Of a stretch of DNA of 64,000 nt, positions 46,021 through 60,239 are shown piece by piece; position 1 is the stretch's first letter, and each line of letters opens with the position of its first letter. Where the stretch lies: assembly GCF_008831285.2 (NCBI RefSeq), contig NC_045151.1, positions 10,592,571-10,656,570 on the forward strand, written 5' to 3'. The position numbers and the translations under genes are program-made. This stretch comes from Nymphaea colorata. Taxonomy: Eukaryota; Streptophyta; Magnoliopsida; Nymphaeales; Nymphaeaceae. The notes beneath the pieces were generated by a model, which did no database searches, was not told where the DNA came from, and was given only the letters and a program-made list of their open reading frames with translations.

Positions 46021-46327
46021 ACCTATCAAACTAAGGCACACCAAAGTAATGAAACAACAAAGCCACTATACCAGCACAAAAAAAAAAACTCATTTAAAAA
46101 GTAACAAGCTTCCTGATCAATGGAATTTTTCAAACTTCACAACTTGCAACTAGTCAAATAAAAGTAAAGTTTCACATAGTATCAACTATTAAAGGTCCTC
46201 AATCATCACCATCATGAAAAACATTTTTCCTTTACATAAGGTAGTTTCTCAAAATGAGGTTCATTAGAATTATGTTGTTCTTGACAACAATGTGCACGAT
46301 GATGTTGATGTGGCAGGTGTATCGATC

Positions 46328-46511
46328 CAGGGGCGGAGCTAGAAATTTTTCATGAGATAGGCCGAATTAAAATTTCTAAATTTTGACTAGGGTTGAAATA
46401 TCATTTTTCAAATTTTTATATAGAACAAGTGAATTTTTTTAAAATTTACACAATTTTTTTTTTAAAGATGGGGCCAGGGTCCATGTGGGCCCTACCTTGG
46501 CTCCATCCCTA
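46328..46511. mobile_element. GGCGGAGCC-family MITE, copy 6
   Basis: 184 bp with ends CAGGGGCGGAGCTAG and, reading in from the right, TAGGGATGGAGCCAA. Flanks TATCGATC and TATGGATA match at 6 of 8 positions, a decayed 8-bp duplication. The body matches copies 1, 2 and 5. Confidence 0.75.
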
Positions 46512-49500
46512 TATGGATAATCCAAACTAGTAACTGCCTCTCTCATCTTTCCTTTGTCTAACACCAATCATAAAATTTCCTAAGACAAATAAATTGTACA
46601 TAAATCAAAAAAGTAAGGATCAATAGAAAAATCTACAAAGACAGTTATAAAAAACATATCAAAAGTTTTTGAAACCAATAATTTGGGCAGTAGAGTTTGC
46701 CCACTACCTTACATGGTAGAGAAAATAACTTCTCACGACCATCATGCTGCACCTACCCAATATTCAATATATGACATATTTCACCTGCCCCATTCTCTAC
46801 AAAGAGGCATGCATTTAATTACTATGTTTTATTTTTGCATATTCAAAGGAGAGGCCTGCTTTGAACCTCTTTTGGTTAACAAATACATTTGGCTCTTTTA
46901 TTTTCAACAAGATTGATAAAGAACACACCCAAAACTATAACAAGGATTTCAAGCAAAATGGACAGTAAAGTTTGCAGATCTGTAAGTGACAGTGATAAAA
47001 TAATACAAAATTAGAAGATTAGCCAAAGGTCAGGTTTTCATAATTATTACTTGTTATAAGTAAAATAGAAAAAGTATTATGACTTGATGATGATGGAATA
47101 TTGTAAATTTGTCACCTAATTCTTTCGTGCCATGTCTTACTAACGTAGAACAAGCAGCAAAGTATGCAGTTCACTGAACTCAGGCACCTCACAAAATTAA
47201 GCTAGTTATGTTTATTAGGTTAGCTATCATAGATTTAGTTAGGTTTTTCATTTGAAAAATTACATTCGTTTTGTTTATTGATTAATGCAGGTCTAGAAAA
47301 GATCTCCAAAAAATGAAAAGGTTCATCTTATTGAAATTTTAGGAACACAGGTTGCAAGCTTGTAAAATTTTATAAGATAGATTTTTGAGTCTTGCTACAT
47401 ATGACTGGCAATACAAGTTGACCAACTATGATCATTTTATTTATTTTAAAATTGCTTAGCCACATTACAGATTAATGCTGATAAAAAATAAGGTCCAGAT
47501 TGATTGCATCTTTCTTTATTTCTTTTAGGTGAGTGGTTAACATAGACGAGATAGGGCACTAAACTTCCAAGTTAGGCCTCAATCTAGTCTGAGTCCAGCC
47601 CCACTAGCAACATTTGCTTGTCCTAACAATATGACTAACCTAAAATAATCATTTGAATAATCAATGATAAAAGCAAAATCTGTTTTTCATCAAGTTCTTA
47701 AAAAAATAGTAAAGCATTCCAAAGTTAAGATAAAACATAAATTGAAGTTCTTTGACATGTCAACTTGTGGAATACAAAACTATTTTTCAATTTATGTCCC
47801 TTGATGTAGACAAACAATTAAGTAACTCAAGTTACACATGAAAACAAGCAGTAAAAAAGCACCTATCCTTGATTGCTTGTACAAATAATGTCATTCAAGC
47901 AACAAATTCACATTTAAAAGACCATACTACATAAACATAGTAGGACAAAGAATGTCCATGAACAAAAAATGAAAAGTTGAAAAAAATTGTTAGGTGGTAT
48001 CTGCCTCTTGAAACCAAAAAAAGAGAAAGAATGTTCACAAGCTCTCAAAAAAAAAAAAGGAGGACAATCATTGGAATGACCAAAGGAAAACATGACATCC
48101 TAATCAGTGATCTTCCAATGTCAGGGATGCCAATGCCTCCAATGGTTTAGTTTATGAACTAAATTTGCATTTGAATGCCTAGTATGAAAATGCATAGCAT
48201 TAAAATACCATGTATTTAATACTAGGTTTTTGTGAGGTGCAACAAAAAGTTTTAGGTTCCATAAACCCAGCACATGTGAATGCCTAGCATTTTTCTTCCA
48301 GGCTTTTGATTACCTTGTTTGATTAAATATGGCATTAAAATATCATTTCTGCTTTTGACTGTTGCAAATGACGACCACGCACCTTGTTTCAAGTGACCCC
48401 ACAATGCAATACATTGCACCATGTTTCAAACTTATGTTAAACTAGATATAAGATCTCATTCTAAGCTAAACTTTGCTCAAATCTAGTATGCACGTGCGAA
48501 AATGTGATAAAATGTAAGCTCTCATTCCTTTTTTGCTTATACTGGTCATCCACCATAGGCTAGCTTCATTTGTTGGCTCAATTCCGATTCTAGTAATGGC
48601 ATGATCAGACCTAGTACTAATTTTAGAATCACATTAGCTCCAACCAAATTAACCAATTAATTTACAAGATATACATAAATATTTGTTGATCAACAAAAAA
48701 TCATGCTGACCTAGTAAGCCTACACTTTACTCAACTCCCACAAACCTCAAACATGCAAAGATGTCATTGAAATACACAGTCACAAGCTCATTTCATTAAC
48801 ATATACAATCACAAAATTGGTGTTTAGTTCATAAATACCTTGCTTATACTTACAACTTATTCAAAATGGGATTCAAACATGACAATTGAAAAATATAGAC
48901 ATACATAGATTGTATTTGTATAAGAAGAATCATGCACCACAAGACTTGTAAAAATATATTCCACACAAACCATACGAAAGTCACCCAAAAACATCAGTGT
49001 TACCATACAAGACAAACACATAAGCCAAACATGCATTACCATTGATATATTAAATACAAGCATGTTTAACATCCATAAGCAAGCAGTCTATCCTGCATCT
49101 CGAATATAAGCCCATTCAAATATACCAAAAAAACTATTTCAAGTCAAATTAAAAAGAGTGTTTCATGATATAAAACAAATACCATCAGGTGCAAACCAGT
49201 GTTCAAAATAGTTCTTTAAGCAAATTGCCAAATGTGGACCCCAAAACTAACAAAATGCCTTCATATATAGCCTAATGTATCTCATTTTTCTCTTTGAAGT
49301 ATGTGTAAGGCCAAAACTACTACTCTTTTCTTGCTTCTTCTTCACATACTCATGTAGATGCATCTTTGCTGCTTTGATGTTGTGAATGACCTAAAGGTTA
49401 TACCCCTATACCGGTAGGCAAGTGATAATTGCCCAGCTATCATAAATGTCTTGTGCTCTACCTTTAAACACAACATAGTATGCATGAGGCTTCATCATCG

Positions 49501-52300
49501 AGGTTCTACATGCATACAATTGGTAATATGATGTCAACAACATATATACACATATACTATGAATATGTGAAGATAATATAATATGGTGAGAATAAGATTG
49601 CATATGTCTATCACACTTACTATTCTAAAAATTTGTAAATGGTATATAGTTATGATCATGCAATGAATTGTTACTATAACTTCTTTTTTACTCAATAAGT
49701 TAGTATTAGAACTAGTAATTTGACACCTTAAGGTCTCAGATTTGATGTTGCCACATATTTTAAAACCACAGATTTATGGTTAGACCCTTCCACCTTGGAT
49801 TACAAACCTGTGGTTTTCACAATGTAATATAAAATAATTGAGAAATGTATTGTTTATTTATGTTATGGATTACTCCAACAAAAATTTCAAATCAGCCTCA
49901 GACTTAGCATAGCTTATGTGAAAAAGAGGATTTCATATCCTCCTTTTGCGACCAAAACCTCAGGTTTGAGGTCAAAAGGGAATGTAGTAGTCTAACATCA
50001 AATCATCACATGGTTCTTAAATCATCTTCAATATCATGTTTGAGGTAAACAAACACCCCCTTAAAGCATGGTGATTTTTCAATTTATAATTGGTGATGTT
50101 GTTTGGCTCCAAACTGTTTTGTGTGCATGGTAGTGCTCTATCAGTAACATCTTTAGAAATTATTTTTAGTAATTTAATTGATTTAAGTTAAGAAATAAAT
50201 TAAAAAATATTTTTATTATTCTTTGGTGTTCTCCTATGTGTCCCATATAAGGATGATAAAGTGAAGAAAAAGAGCCTAGTGGTAATTTAAAGGAATTAGA
50301 TGGACTTGGGATCCCATAATTAAAGATGGTAGATGGTCATGCAAGGAGGGAATAACAAGAATTTGGTAAGACAAATGGGCTGATGCATGCTGCTATAAGA
50401 TGATCACAGAAAATGAGATGATGGAGTTTGGAGACAATTTAGGTTTTAAATACATACAAATTTAGCGATGCAATATTATTCTTAAAATCAATAATTAAAG
50501 TCTACAACCTAATCTAAACACTTACGATAAAATAAATAAAGAAAGAAGTGAAAAATTAAATTTATACTGCTCTAAAAAAATATATCAAAATGCCTTAAAG
50601 TTTAAAGCTAGAAATTTGTCGGCCCATCCTAAGTATAGCCAACCAGTCGACTTCAAAAAATTGCCGAGATTAGAAGATGAAACCAAAGATGATCAAACTT
50701 TAATGATGAACTCTACACAGCTTACTTCCACATTCTAACCAAAAGCCAGATAAGAATTCCAAGGATTTAGGGACAAATTGTCCATTAGTAAATTGCTTCC
50801 ATATTTCAAAAAGGAAAAAAAATACAATGTGCACAAATTTGCCTGGTTTTGAAATAAATTAATTACTTGAAACTAATCAAGAAGGATTAAATTGAAAACC
50901 ATTAGCTGGAGGGTAGGCCTCCCAACTTTATTGATCCATGCAAAAAATTCAAATAATATATGGAAAATCACAAAAAATGCCCAAGGAAAAAAGAATATAA
51001 AAAATAGGAACTGACCTAGTTCAGTCTACTTTCAACAAAAACAAAGGAAAGTGTCACATTTGTTGTTTCATATGAAGGATCCTGGTTAAGCAATCAAATG
51101 GGGTTTGCACTAGTTATAGCTTCCAGGTCTCTAGGAAACTAGTTTCTTTTTGCTCTCTACTCTAGTCTTATTCCGTCAGGGCCATCCTCTATTATTAGAG
51201 ATTATCTCAATTGACCAAGGTCAGAAACATTGCTTGGACCCTTTGGTTATCCACTCATCAATAGCATCATTTTACATAATACTTTCAAGAAACAATCTGT
51301 TCCCAACAAATACCCTCAACTCAAAAAACCTCCACCAGATCTTCAATTCTTGAAAGAATTGCACATTAGGGAGTCTTTTGTGATCAAATTTGACAATTAC
51401 CTATGTCCAAACCATCGTAGGATGTTTGTATTTAAAGCAAATATGATGTGTTCTCCTTCTAGCATCTGTAGATGTAGCACCTATTTGCCATTATTAGACC
51501 TTCCTTTGCAATCTATCAAGGGTCAGTATTCTCCCATGGAGGCTATATAAACAACACCAATTTGCAATTGGCAAACATCCTTTCAGCCACAACCATTTTT
51601 GCCACTCTTCTTTTCCATGGACTAGTTGTGGCATATTTTGCCATGTGTCCACTAGGCCCACAACATTCAATTTAAACTAATTAAACAACAATTCATCACA
51701 CCGTTAACTCAGACAAGGTCTATCAAGCAAAAAACTTTCTAAAAATGTATTAAAAGCTGGGTTAAGTTATGATCATAATAAAGCATATTTTTCTTTAATA
51801 AAATTTAAAAAGTAGACATTGTCTAATTTTAACTTGAAGTTAACTTCTAGTATTTTCCACATTTTCTTAGTACTATTCAATGTAGATTTCATTGCATTTC
51901 TCTCAACATTAGGATAAGTTATGCTACATTAGGTTAAGTTGAGTTCAAAAATTTCTTTTAGGAAAATGCATTTAGCTTTAAATTAAATTTTCTTTATATT
52001 TTATATAAAGTCATTAGACCACTAATTTTATATAGTATAACATGGGTTGTAATTAATTTTTGCTTTGGTTTTCTTTTGAGCTTTATAATAGGCTGAGGGC
52101 ATTCTTATTATTTTGTACTCATAATTGCTAAAAGCAATAAAGACTATATGTTGTTTTGAGTATTTGATTTTTTAATCTTGTTTCTTAAGTCCAGCTTGGT
52201 CTCCTAGTCGAATATAAATTTGGTTTATGATTTTACATGGTTTCATTGTAAAATAACTATTAATTTGTTAAGTTCATATAATCTACCAATTTCTTCTACT
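46512..52300. other. long AT-rich intergenic stretch, no gene supported
   Basis: I found no frame with recognisable domains, no splice-linked exons and no clear element ends. Frames at 46,683, 48,857, 49,406 and 51,150-51,550 are 65-106 codons and look like chance. Old transposon sequence is likely but not identifiable by eye. Confidence 0.4.
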
Positions 52301-52303
52301 TTA

Positions 52304-52469
52304 AGGGGATGTTTGACAAGTAAGACTATGTTATTGTCCCATAAACCTATCCCAGAAAATGTCGCAAATTCATAGAACATCATAACTAGTGTTCCATGAA
52401 TTGGTACATTTTTTTTTGGAACATATTTATGGGACAGTAACAATGTGTTATTGTTACTAAACGGCCTCT
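52304..52469. mobile_element. Tourist-like MITE (PIF/Harbinger type)
   Basis: 166 bp whose halves are inverted copies: AGGGGATGTTTGAC at the left and AGAGGCCGTTTAGTAAC reading in from the right, each followed by GTTATTGTCCCATAAA-like or TTACTGTCCCATAAAT-like sequence. Flanks TTA and AAA form at best a decayed 3-bp duplication. Confidence 0.6.
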
Positions 52470-52965
52470 AAAAGGACAAATTTCATTACCAAATGAATGA
52501 AATTGCACAAACACAACAAGATTACTATATCAAGAACTAAAATTTTGAAAGTATACATGCTATGTACCACTGCTCATTGTTATCTACAACTCATGAACCA
52601 ACTCAACCCAGCTTGAAGGGGAGACCTAGGCTTGTGGACCCAATGAAAAGCATCAACACAACTCATTATTCAAGCAAAGCATCCATACCTCTTTCTCATC
52701 TTGTAGCCTCAATGAAAATTCTCTTGTCCTCATCCTCATTGTCCTTGTACATAGATGCTCCATGCAACCCAATTCAATTATTTTGTAACAAACTTTTTAT
52801 GTGTGCAACACTAACTAATTTAGCATTCAGAAAATATATTATAGTAAAAGAAAATACCTTGATCAACTTTATAGTCATTATATTTTCTTACAACTACCCC
52901 TCTGATCAATACACAAATTGTTGTGGTTATATATCTCTTCAAGCTTTGAGAAATTAAGCTGCCAT

Positions 52966-53380
52966 TAGGGATGTTAATACCGATTTGGTTCGGATATGAC
53001 CAAACTATCATGAAAAAATCAGACATGGAACAAAATTTAACATACGATTAAGAAATCGAGTGGGATTCAGATTTAAGAAATGACATATGATCATATACGA
53101 ATTCAGATCAGATTTAGTTTTAAATAAATATCTCATATCCAATGCTCTTACATTTTAAAATTGGCAAGATTTAATTCAAAATTTGGGTTCGGGTATAAAT
53201 GTAAAAATAAAATTTAATCAGCTTTAGATTGTGAAATCAGATTTCATTCAGGTATGACCTTTCAATATTGGTATTCAAATATGAATTTGAATCCATGTAT
53301 GTGAATATCCGAAAAAGCAGATATGGATAAGAATATATGCAATTTGAATCCAATCCACCGACATCCCCTTTTGCCATGTT
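52966..53380. repeat. dispersed AT-rich element, copy 1
   Basis: Starts TTAGGGATGTTAATACC and ends CCACCGACATCCCC, so GGGATGT is present inverted at both ends. Internal words (CCAATGCTCTTACATTTTAAA) recur inverted at 55,262-55,625. Confidence 0.55.
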
Positions 53381-54070
53381 AGTTTTTCAAATGATTGCAA
53401 TGCTGCAATGTGTTCCCAAAGACAAACCTACAGTGAAAAGGTAACTTCTCAAATATAGTAAATTCAACATTAAGAACTAGTTCATTAACCAAAAAAATAT
53501 ATAAAGCTACGTACTATGTAACATATGCAACTACTTGTAATAGTTCATTGAAGAAATGGTTAGTTGCTAAACTCAAATGAATGTCATCCTTTCATACCTT
53601 CATAGCCGGTTGTAAAGGTATGCAAGTATGGTTGTACCTCTGCATGCACTATAATTGCAACCTTCATAGCAGGTTGGTCAATTTTGTCCAAATCTTCAAT
53701 AGATTGTAAGTGTCTTCCAGGCAGCTTACCACCAATATTGTTCACAATCTAAGAATTACAAAAAAAAAAAATAGCAGGAAGACCAAAACTCTTGGATTGT
53801 AGGCATTCCAAGACCACCAACTATGAGAAACCATACTTTTGTGTAAGAAAACTTGTATGATATTGTTTACCACCATCAATTAGATAATCCCGTTAGGAAG
53901 TTAATAAGCTTACAAACTGAGCAAGTTGGTATATGTGCATATCTTTGAGTGCAAAATAGGGATTTCATCAAGGCCACCACCAAAGTGCATCTGACAACAT
54001 TAACTTCTTTGAAACATAGACAGTCGATTGTATCATTTGGTTATTACCCATGAATTATTGTATACTCGTT
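53381..54070. other. no gene recognised
   Basis: AT-rich sequence between repeats. No supported feature. Confidence 0.35.
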
Positions 54071-54207
54071 AGCTTCCTTCTGCTTACAAATGTCAAAATA
54101 AAAATTATCATATTGCTTAGCTTCCTTCTGCTTACAAATGTCGAAATAAAAATTATCATATTGCTTAGCTTCCTTCTGCTTACAAATGTCAAAATAAAAA
54201 ATATCAC
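54071..54207. repeat. three-copy tandem repeat, 48 bp
   Basis: AGCTTCCTTCTGCTTACAAA starts units at 54071, 54119 and 54167. Copies differ at only one or two positions. Confidence 0.9.
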
Positions 54208-55261
54208 AAGTTAATAGTAAATTAATGCTTACAAATGCTCCCTTTTACACCTTACATTTTCTTCTTTTCTTCTTCGTAATTGTTGCCCATATGCTTTCTC
54301 TCTCTAAGTGTTGACTTTCACTGTGAATCCAACTTTTTACCATGCATATTTGCTTTCACAGGATCATTTCCTACGTCCTCTCTTTTTTGCTACCTTGTTT
54401 CGTCTTGTCCTTACTCCTCTCCTTCTTTATGTCCTTGCTATTCTCCATCTTTATTACATCATCTTTCTTTGCTAATTTCTCTCTTTTTCCTTTGAAAGTT
54501 ATTATTTTCTTCATCCACCATGATCATGACGCATGAAATATATCATTTTTTACCTTATTTGGCATCCATCCATCTACATTTTCACGAATTAATTCACATA
54601 TGTACGTCTTTTTATGTGTTAAAACATTATGTTTCGAGTTAATTTATGTATATCAAACGTAGTTAAAAGAAAGGAAATATGACAATTTTGGTGCTATAGG
54701 CAGATTTTAGCCACGATTCCGATCCACACATGCTCCAGGCTAAGCTATATTGGATACTGGGCTAGATTAGGCCTCTATAATTTCCCCAAGACCCCAAATC
54801 CATTTAAGTTTAAGTTTTTATGGTTGCAGTGTATCTCAAAACATAACTCAATATTGGGTATAACTATGTGCAGTAGATATATATATTTTTTGAAGTTTTG
54901 AGTTTTTTTTACAACCTTTATAAGGCTCCTTGAATTACGGGAACTCAATTCCATATTCTCCCCTCTTTTCTCGATGGGAGAACTTTGCTCTTGGTTTCTG
55001 AGAGTTTGCGTGTGATACGAATGAAGATTATGGTCTCACGATAGATGATAGCATGAAGGCAGAATCTTCACCGTGCACAATGTGTGTGTCGCAGCTGCAC
55101 CACGAAGAAGGAAAGACTTAATTCTCTCCACTATTATGGTTGCTTACACAATCTTGTTACCATGTTTATCATGCCAATAAAAGCCATAATAATTATGTAA
55201 ATCTTCTGTTGTAGGAGTAAAAGATGTATATAGTCAATATAAAATCCTTAATGACTTGTTT
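54208..55261. other. no gene recognised
   Basis: Includes a T/C-rich stretch near 54,280-54,500 where frames give leucine, serine and phenylalanine runs; not credible as genes. Confidence 0.35.
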
Positions 55262-55625
55262 AAAATTAGGGATATTCACATATTGGATTCGAATCAGATA
55301 TACTGTTGATTATATCCACATTTTCCAATATTCACATATCCAGATTCTAATTCAGATTTGAATACAAATGAACAAAATTCATATATGAAGTCATATATTA
55401 ATCTGAATCTAATTTTTAAGTTCATTTTGAAAATGTAAAAGCATTGGATATAAGATATTTGTTTAAAACTAAACTGAATCTGAATCTGTTTGGATCGAAT
55501 GTCATTTCTTAAATCTGAATATGCTCTGATTCCTTAATGACATATTAAAATTTTTCCCATACCCGATTTTTTCGGAACAGTTCAGTCCGATATCCAATCC
55601 AAATGATATAGGCTGACTTCCCTAT
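55262..55625. repeat. dispersed AT-rich element, copy 2 (inverted)
   Basis: Shares AAAATGTAAAAGCATTGG and neighbouring words with the reverse complement of 52,966-53,380. The edges are less clear. Confidence 0.5.
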
Positions 55626-58222
55626 CTAAAACGCCCATTATTATTATCATTATTATTTATAAAAATAATGGTCAAGGGCTTAACCAGTAGATGTTTACCA
55701 TAATAGTTTGTCGAATCTTTGTTTGTGAAATTTAGTTTATTGCAACATAGTTTGTGAAGCGTTAATCATGCAATATAAAATGTACCTTAGTGGGTTTGTA
55801 GAATGTCAAATGTGTAACAAATCTGACGAATGTGAAATCTGGTTTGTACAATGGGTGTTAATGGGTTTGAGAATGTAAAACGTGAAATGTGTATGAAAAG
55901 CTTTCTGGAACTACAATCTAGTTTATGGGATGTGAATAATAGAATATGGAATGTATATTAACAGGCTTGTAGAATGTCCAATGTGAAATTTGAAGCATGG
56001 TATGTGAAATGCCTGTCAATAGGTTTGTACAATGTGGAATGTAAAATGTGTATGAACAGGCCGTTGAAAATGAAAGTATATTTGAAATGCCTGCTAAATA
56101 TGAAATTATATTAAATTCGTATAAAAGCAGGTTTTGATGCAATTTGGAATGTGAAATATGTATATGAAATCTGCATATGATTTCTAGAGAGTGTTACATG
56201 AAGTTGTACGTGCTTTGTTCTAGCACACAACAGCAAACATTGGGCAGCAGTTACATGTTTAAAAATAATCACAAACATTGGATAGTAATCACACTCTGTC
56301 CTGTTTCATTGACAGGAAGTAAGAGAGACAATAACAGCTGTTATTGTTCCTCATAAAACATATCCACTCATTCAAGGAACATGCTGAACAGGACGTTATG
56401 TTCTGGCTAGTCCTTATTCAAACATGCTCATTGGGCAACTCCATTTTGCTCGAGACAGTGTTCATAATTCAAATGTGACAACAATTGGCCGGTTTGAATA
56501 AAATTGGTCACAAACATATTCAACTTGGTGGCCGATCCAAGAGTGGCATACGTCATTTTTTAATGTATTTCAAATATTTTAAGGCTTTATTTTTTTTAAT
56601 TATTTTTTATACATTTTTTCATTTATTTTCTCAAAAATATTTTTTGTTGACTCACAACTGATTCAACTGAATCAGTGAATCAGCCGATTCACCGTATCGG
56701 TCCACTGCTTGGAGAAATAAGCTAATACTAAATCCTTTTGATAGAATACGAGAACTTGATATAAACGTCAAGAGTTTTCTCTGTCTCCAAATGGAATCCA
56801 CTTTGACTTGGCAGTTAAAAGTTCAGTATGGATACAGATAAAGCAAAATATCAAGTCCAGAAATTGCTATTCAACTGCCATGGGAAACTTTAGCATCTTT
56901 CTTTCACGATCATTGTCAACTCCAGCTTAATCCGGATCTAATTGAAAAAATATAGCGTCCAAATCTGGATCTGGTCTAACCTCTTCAGAAATTGGTATCG
57001 ACAATGTTAATTATTTGTTGAGAAAGACAAAGAAAGGCAGATATGTGTAAGGGTTTGCTTGTCCCTTCAGAATGACTGATACGTCCAGCCATTTTAGTGA
57101 ATGAAGTTTTTGATGCAGGTGCACACACACACACACACACGTCTTCCACAGTATTGGAAATATTGTGATTTAATGAAAAATTGACAGAGGATGTTAATGT
57201 ACGAATGCAATTTATTGGAAATTAAAGTTATTTACTTTTGAAAAATCAGGTAAAGTCACTTTGATAGAGCTTTTATAACATTCAAATGAAATCTCTACTG
57301 TAACATTTAAAGTTACACATAATTGTGCAAGTATTGAGGGTTTCAAATAAAATTGGATTTCTCATAACTCAAAAACTCTTATCTTCTCATCTCTAGCTTC
57401 CAAGTTACAACTACATCTCTACAATAAGGGGTAAAAGTACTGTTCTCAAAATAGTACTGGTTTCATAAATATCAACCATCCAACACTTGACTCCTGCTGC
57501 TGCCCCCCTCCCTTTTTCCTTCTGCCCCGAGGACCAAAGCTGCTTTGGGACCTGGGTGATCTATAGTATATCATTCAACTCGAGTGTCAAGCAACTATCA
57601 ATTGCAGTTCAAAGAAGTCACACTCACGAAAATCGAACTAAGGACGCATTGTCAACGAATTCCTTAAACTCATCAGCTATGCTATGCCCTTCAGGGCTAC
57701 AATGCCTAAATAGGCAGTTTCAAAGATCTGTCACAAATTTTTGTCCAAATTGATAAACCTTTCTCAGCTTGTTTATATTTAGCAAGAAATAAGTAAAAAA
57801 TTTTAACATACAAACTGCAAAGTCTTGGAAATTGGGAACGGATCATTTGTATGAAGGCCAGATCCTAGTGTTTCTTGCTTATACAGAGACAAGTGTCATT
57901 CTTAAACCGTGAAACAGTTTCCCTTTAAAAAAAAAAATTATGTATATCTTCCTAAGTTCCTGCATTATCAAGCATCCCTGCATTATCAGGCATCCCATTC
58001 ATGAACTGACAACATTATCTAAAAGATGTGTTTATTGATTGGTTATTTTTAACCTTAAACAAGGAGTCTACTTTCCAGTACACTAATGAAGGTCAGTTCC
58101 TCTCCCTTGCGCTGGTAGATACTTCTTTGCCTCTTCAGTTGTCCTTGCACCTTTTCAATGCTGCAACATGCTTGACAGATGCCCAACCAAGGCCTAGGTT
58201 GATCGAACATTATGGTTATACA
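55626..58222. other. degenerate GAATGTGAAATG repeats, then 3' flank of the NOPCHAP1-like gene
   Basis: From about 55,730 to 56,160 variants of GAATGTGAAATGTGTAT and GGTTTGTAGAATGT recur irregularly, which looks like an old tandem array. An (AC)n run lies at 57,121-57,140. A GC-richer block at 57,480-57,750 has an 88-codon frame I cannot assign. The final few hundred bases probably include the 3' untranslated region of the next gene. Confidence 0.35.
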
Positions 58223-60206
58223 TTAAAGTTCTATAATCCTTGGTCGCTTTCTCTTATTGTCTGAACGCTCAGATTCATACTCTGCTAATGGTTTCTCAGA
58301 CAATACATGATGAACCATGATTTCATCATCATCACTGTCATCAGTATCAGAGGAGCTAACTGGTTCAGGAATGACCATTTGAGCACCTGCCACAGCAGAT
58401 TCAGCCACTGCAACAGCTTCAGGTGTGTAAAGATCAACTACTCCTAGACGTAAATCCTGCAAAATCAATGATGATCATTAAGTAATGAGGAAAAAAATGC
58501 ATGGCTTATACCAATGCAGATGGGCAAACACAGAAACAGATTATTACCATTTCGATGTACTGCTCTTCATTTCCAGTTAGTGCTTCAATATCAAAGGCAT
58601 CTAGAGGTTTTCCCTGCACAAAGCACCTTTCTGTTTAATAAAAATAAAAAGGTACGGAAAGAACAAGATCAAGTAGAGATTAAAATGCCATGGTGCAACT
58701 TCAAACCTTAGCTTCATGCTTTAGTTTTTGGTTTGCTTCTGCCATTACTTCCAGAAAGTCCTTCACTTTTCCAAGAACTGCAAAATGGTTTCATGATCAA
58801 TTCAGCTCATTCAAGGAATCATTTTTCCTACTAAGGAAAATAAAAGAAAGATCATTGTAAATTTAGCCAAGCAAACACAACTGCACATCTAATGTGAATC
58901 ATAAACAAAGCTCTCATTACACACTGGCAGATGTTCCAACTTGGCTTTGTATCCATGCCCCTTCTATTTCTTTGAATGGGACTCAATTGACTCGGTTCGA
59001 CTTGGCCCCTTACCAGGTCAACCGAGTAGGCTGGGACTCATTTATACTTAAAAAATTAGTGGGAGACTTGGCTCGGTTTGGCTCGGCCATAACTTGTTTG
59101 TTGTTTGACTCGGTCATAACTTGTTTGTTTCTGAAACACTTTTGACTTGGATAGACTGTATTCTATAATCAATGAGGTGATTGGTTACTAAGTTACTAAC
59201 AAATTAGTTACTTCTTGGTTTATATCTTCTAATTTATTGGAACATAAAAATTTAGAATTATTGCTCACTTATTAAATTTGTAGGTTGCAAATGAAAAGTT
59301 GAAGCTGATTAGGTTTAACTTCAGGTATGGCTATCAATTTATTTCAATTTTTAGAGCACTGGGCCTTCCATTTTTCGACTTTAGCTCTAAATAAAATATA
59401 CCTGCATATTGAGCTTGTTAACTATTGAATAGTTGTAAATATTGAATATATGGACCTTATTTTCTTGGTTGAGTTGTTCATTTGTTGATAACATGATACG
59501 TGCTGCTCAGTTATGTTGAAGTATGCAACTACAGAGCTGCAGTAATAGCTTAATTGTCCTGTTTCTTGTATCACATGAGTAAATCTAACTTAGTTATTAC
59601 TTTATTTGATATTTGGTTGACCTATTTCTCGGGTTACACAAGTAATCAACCTACAATCTTCTTATGTTTAAATGACAAGGGCTATATTTTGTTTTTCCTT
59701 CAAGAACAACAGTTAACAAAACTCAGTCTGAGTCATCGAGTTGACCCACTGAGTCAGAAGTCGAGAAGAGATGAGTTGAGTTTGAATTACTGTGTTTTAA
59801 TACATTGCTTCATATTTATACTCACAAAACATATTTTCATGTTACTGTATATCCCAGCGAACAGCCACAAGTAAAATGTTTCACTTTTTGAGCAGAAATT
59901 TAGAGAAAAGTCAACTCCACCCTTCTGCAGACAATAAAGAGGGGGTAAGGAAAGAAAAGGGAAAAAGAAATACAGTGCTTACATATGTAGACTAACTAAT
60001 ACCAAGTAACCTCTCTTTTTTCCGAAAAAACTCTTGCTGCATACGATCCTATCTCCGACTAACTTTTCCTTATGTGCTCTATATGCTTCAACAGTATTGC
60101 AGAAGCAATAATCAGAATTTTGGGAAAAGATAAGAATTAAGATATAAGTTGTTAAAATCAGATGTTGTTAACACCAGCTGGTCAAGGTTCTGAAAAGACC
60201 AACCAG

Positions 60207-60239
<33 letters not shown>

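Noticed and set aside
54280-54536. Hydrophobic leucine/phenylalanine-rich frames resembling membrane proteins
   Set aside because: They come from a T/C-rich stretch; two overlapping frames are open equally and neither has a family match.
57487-57753. 88-codon plus-strand frame
   Set aside because: Base composition is somewhat coding-like, but there is no recognisable domain or splice support, and the minus strand is no better.
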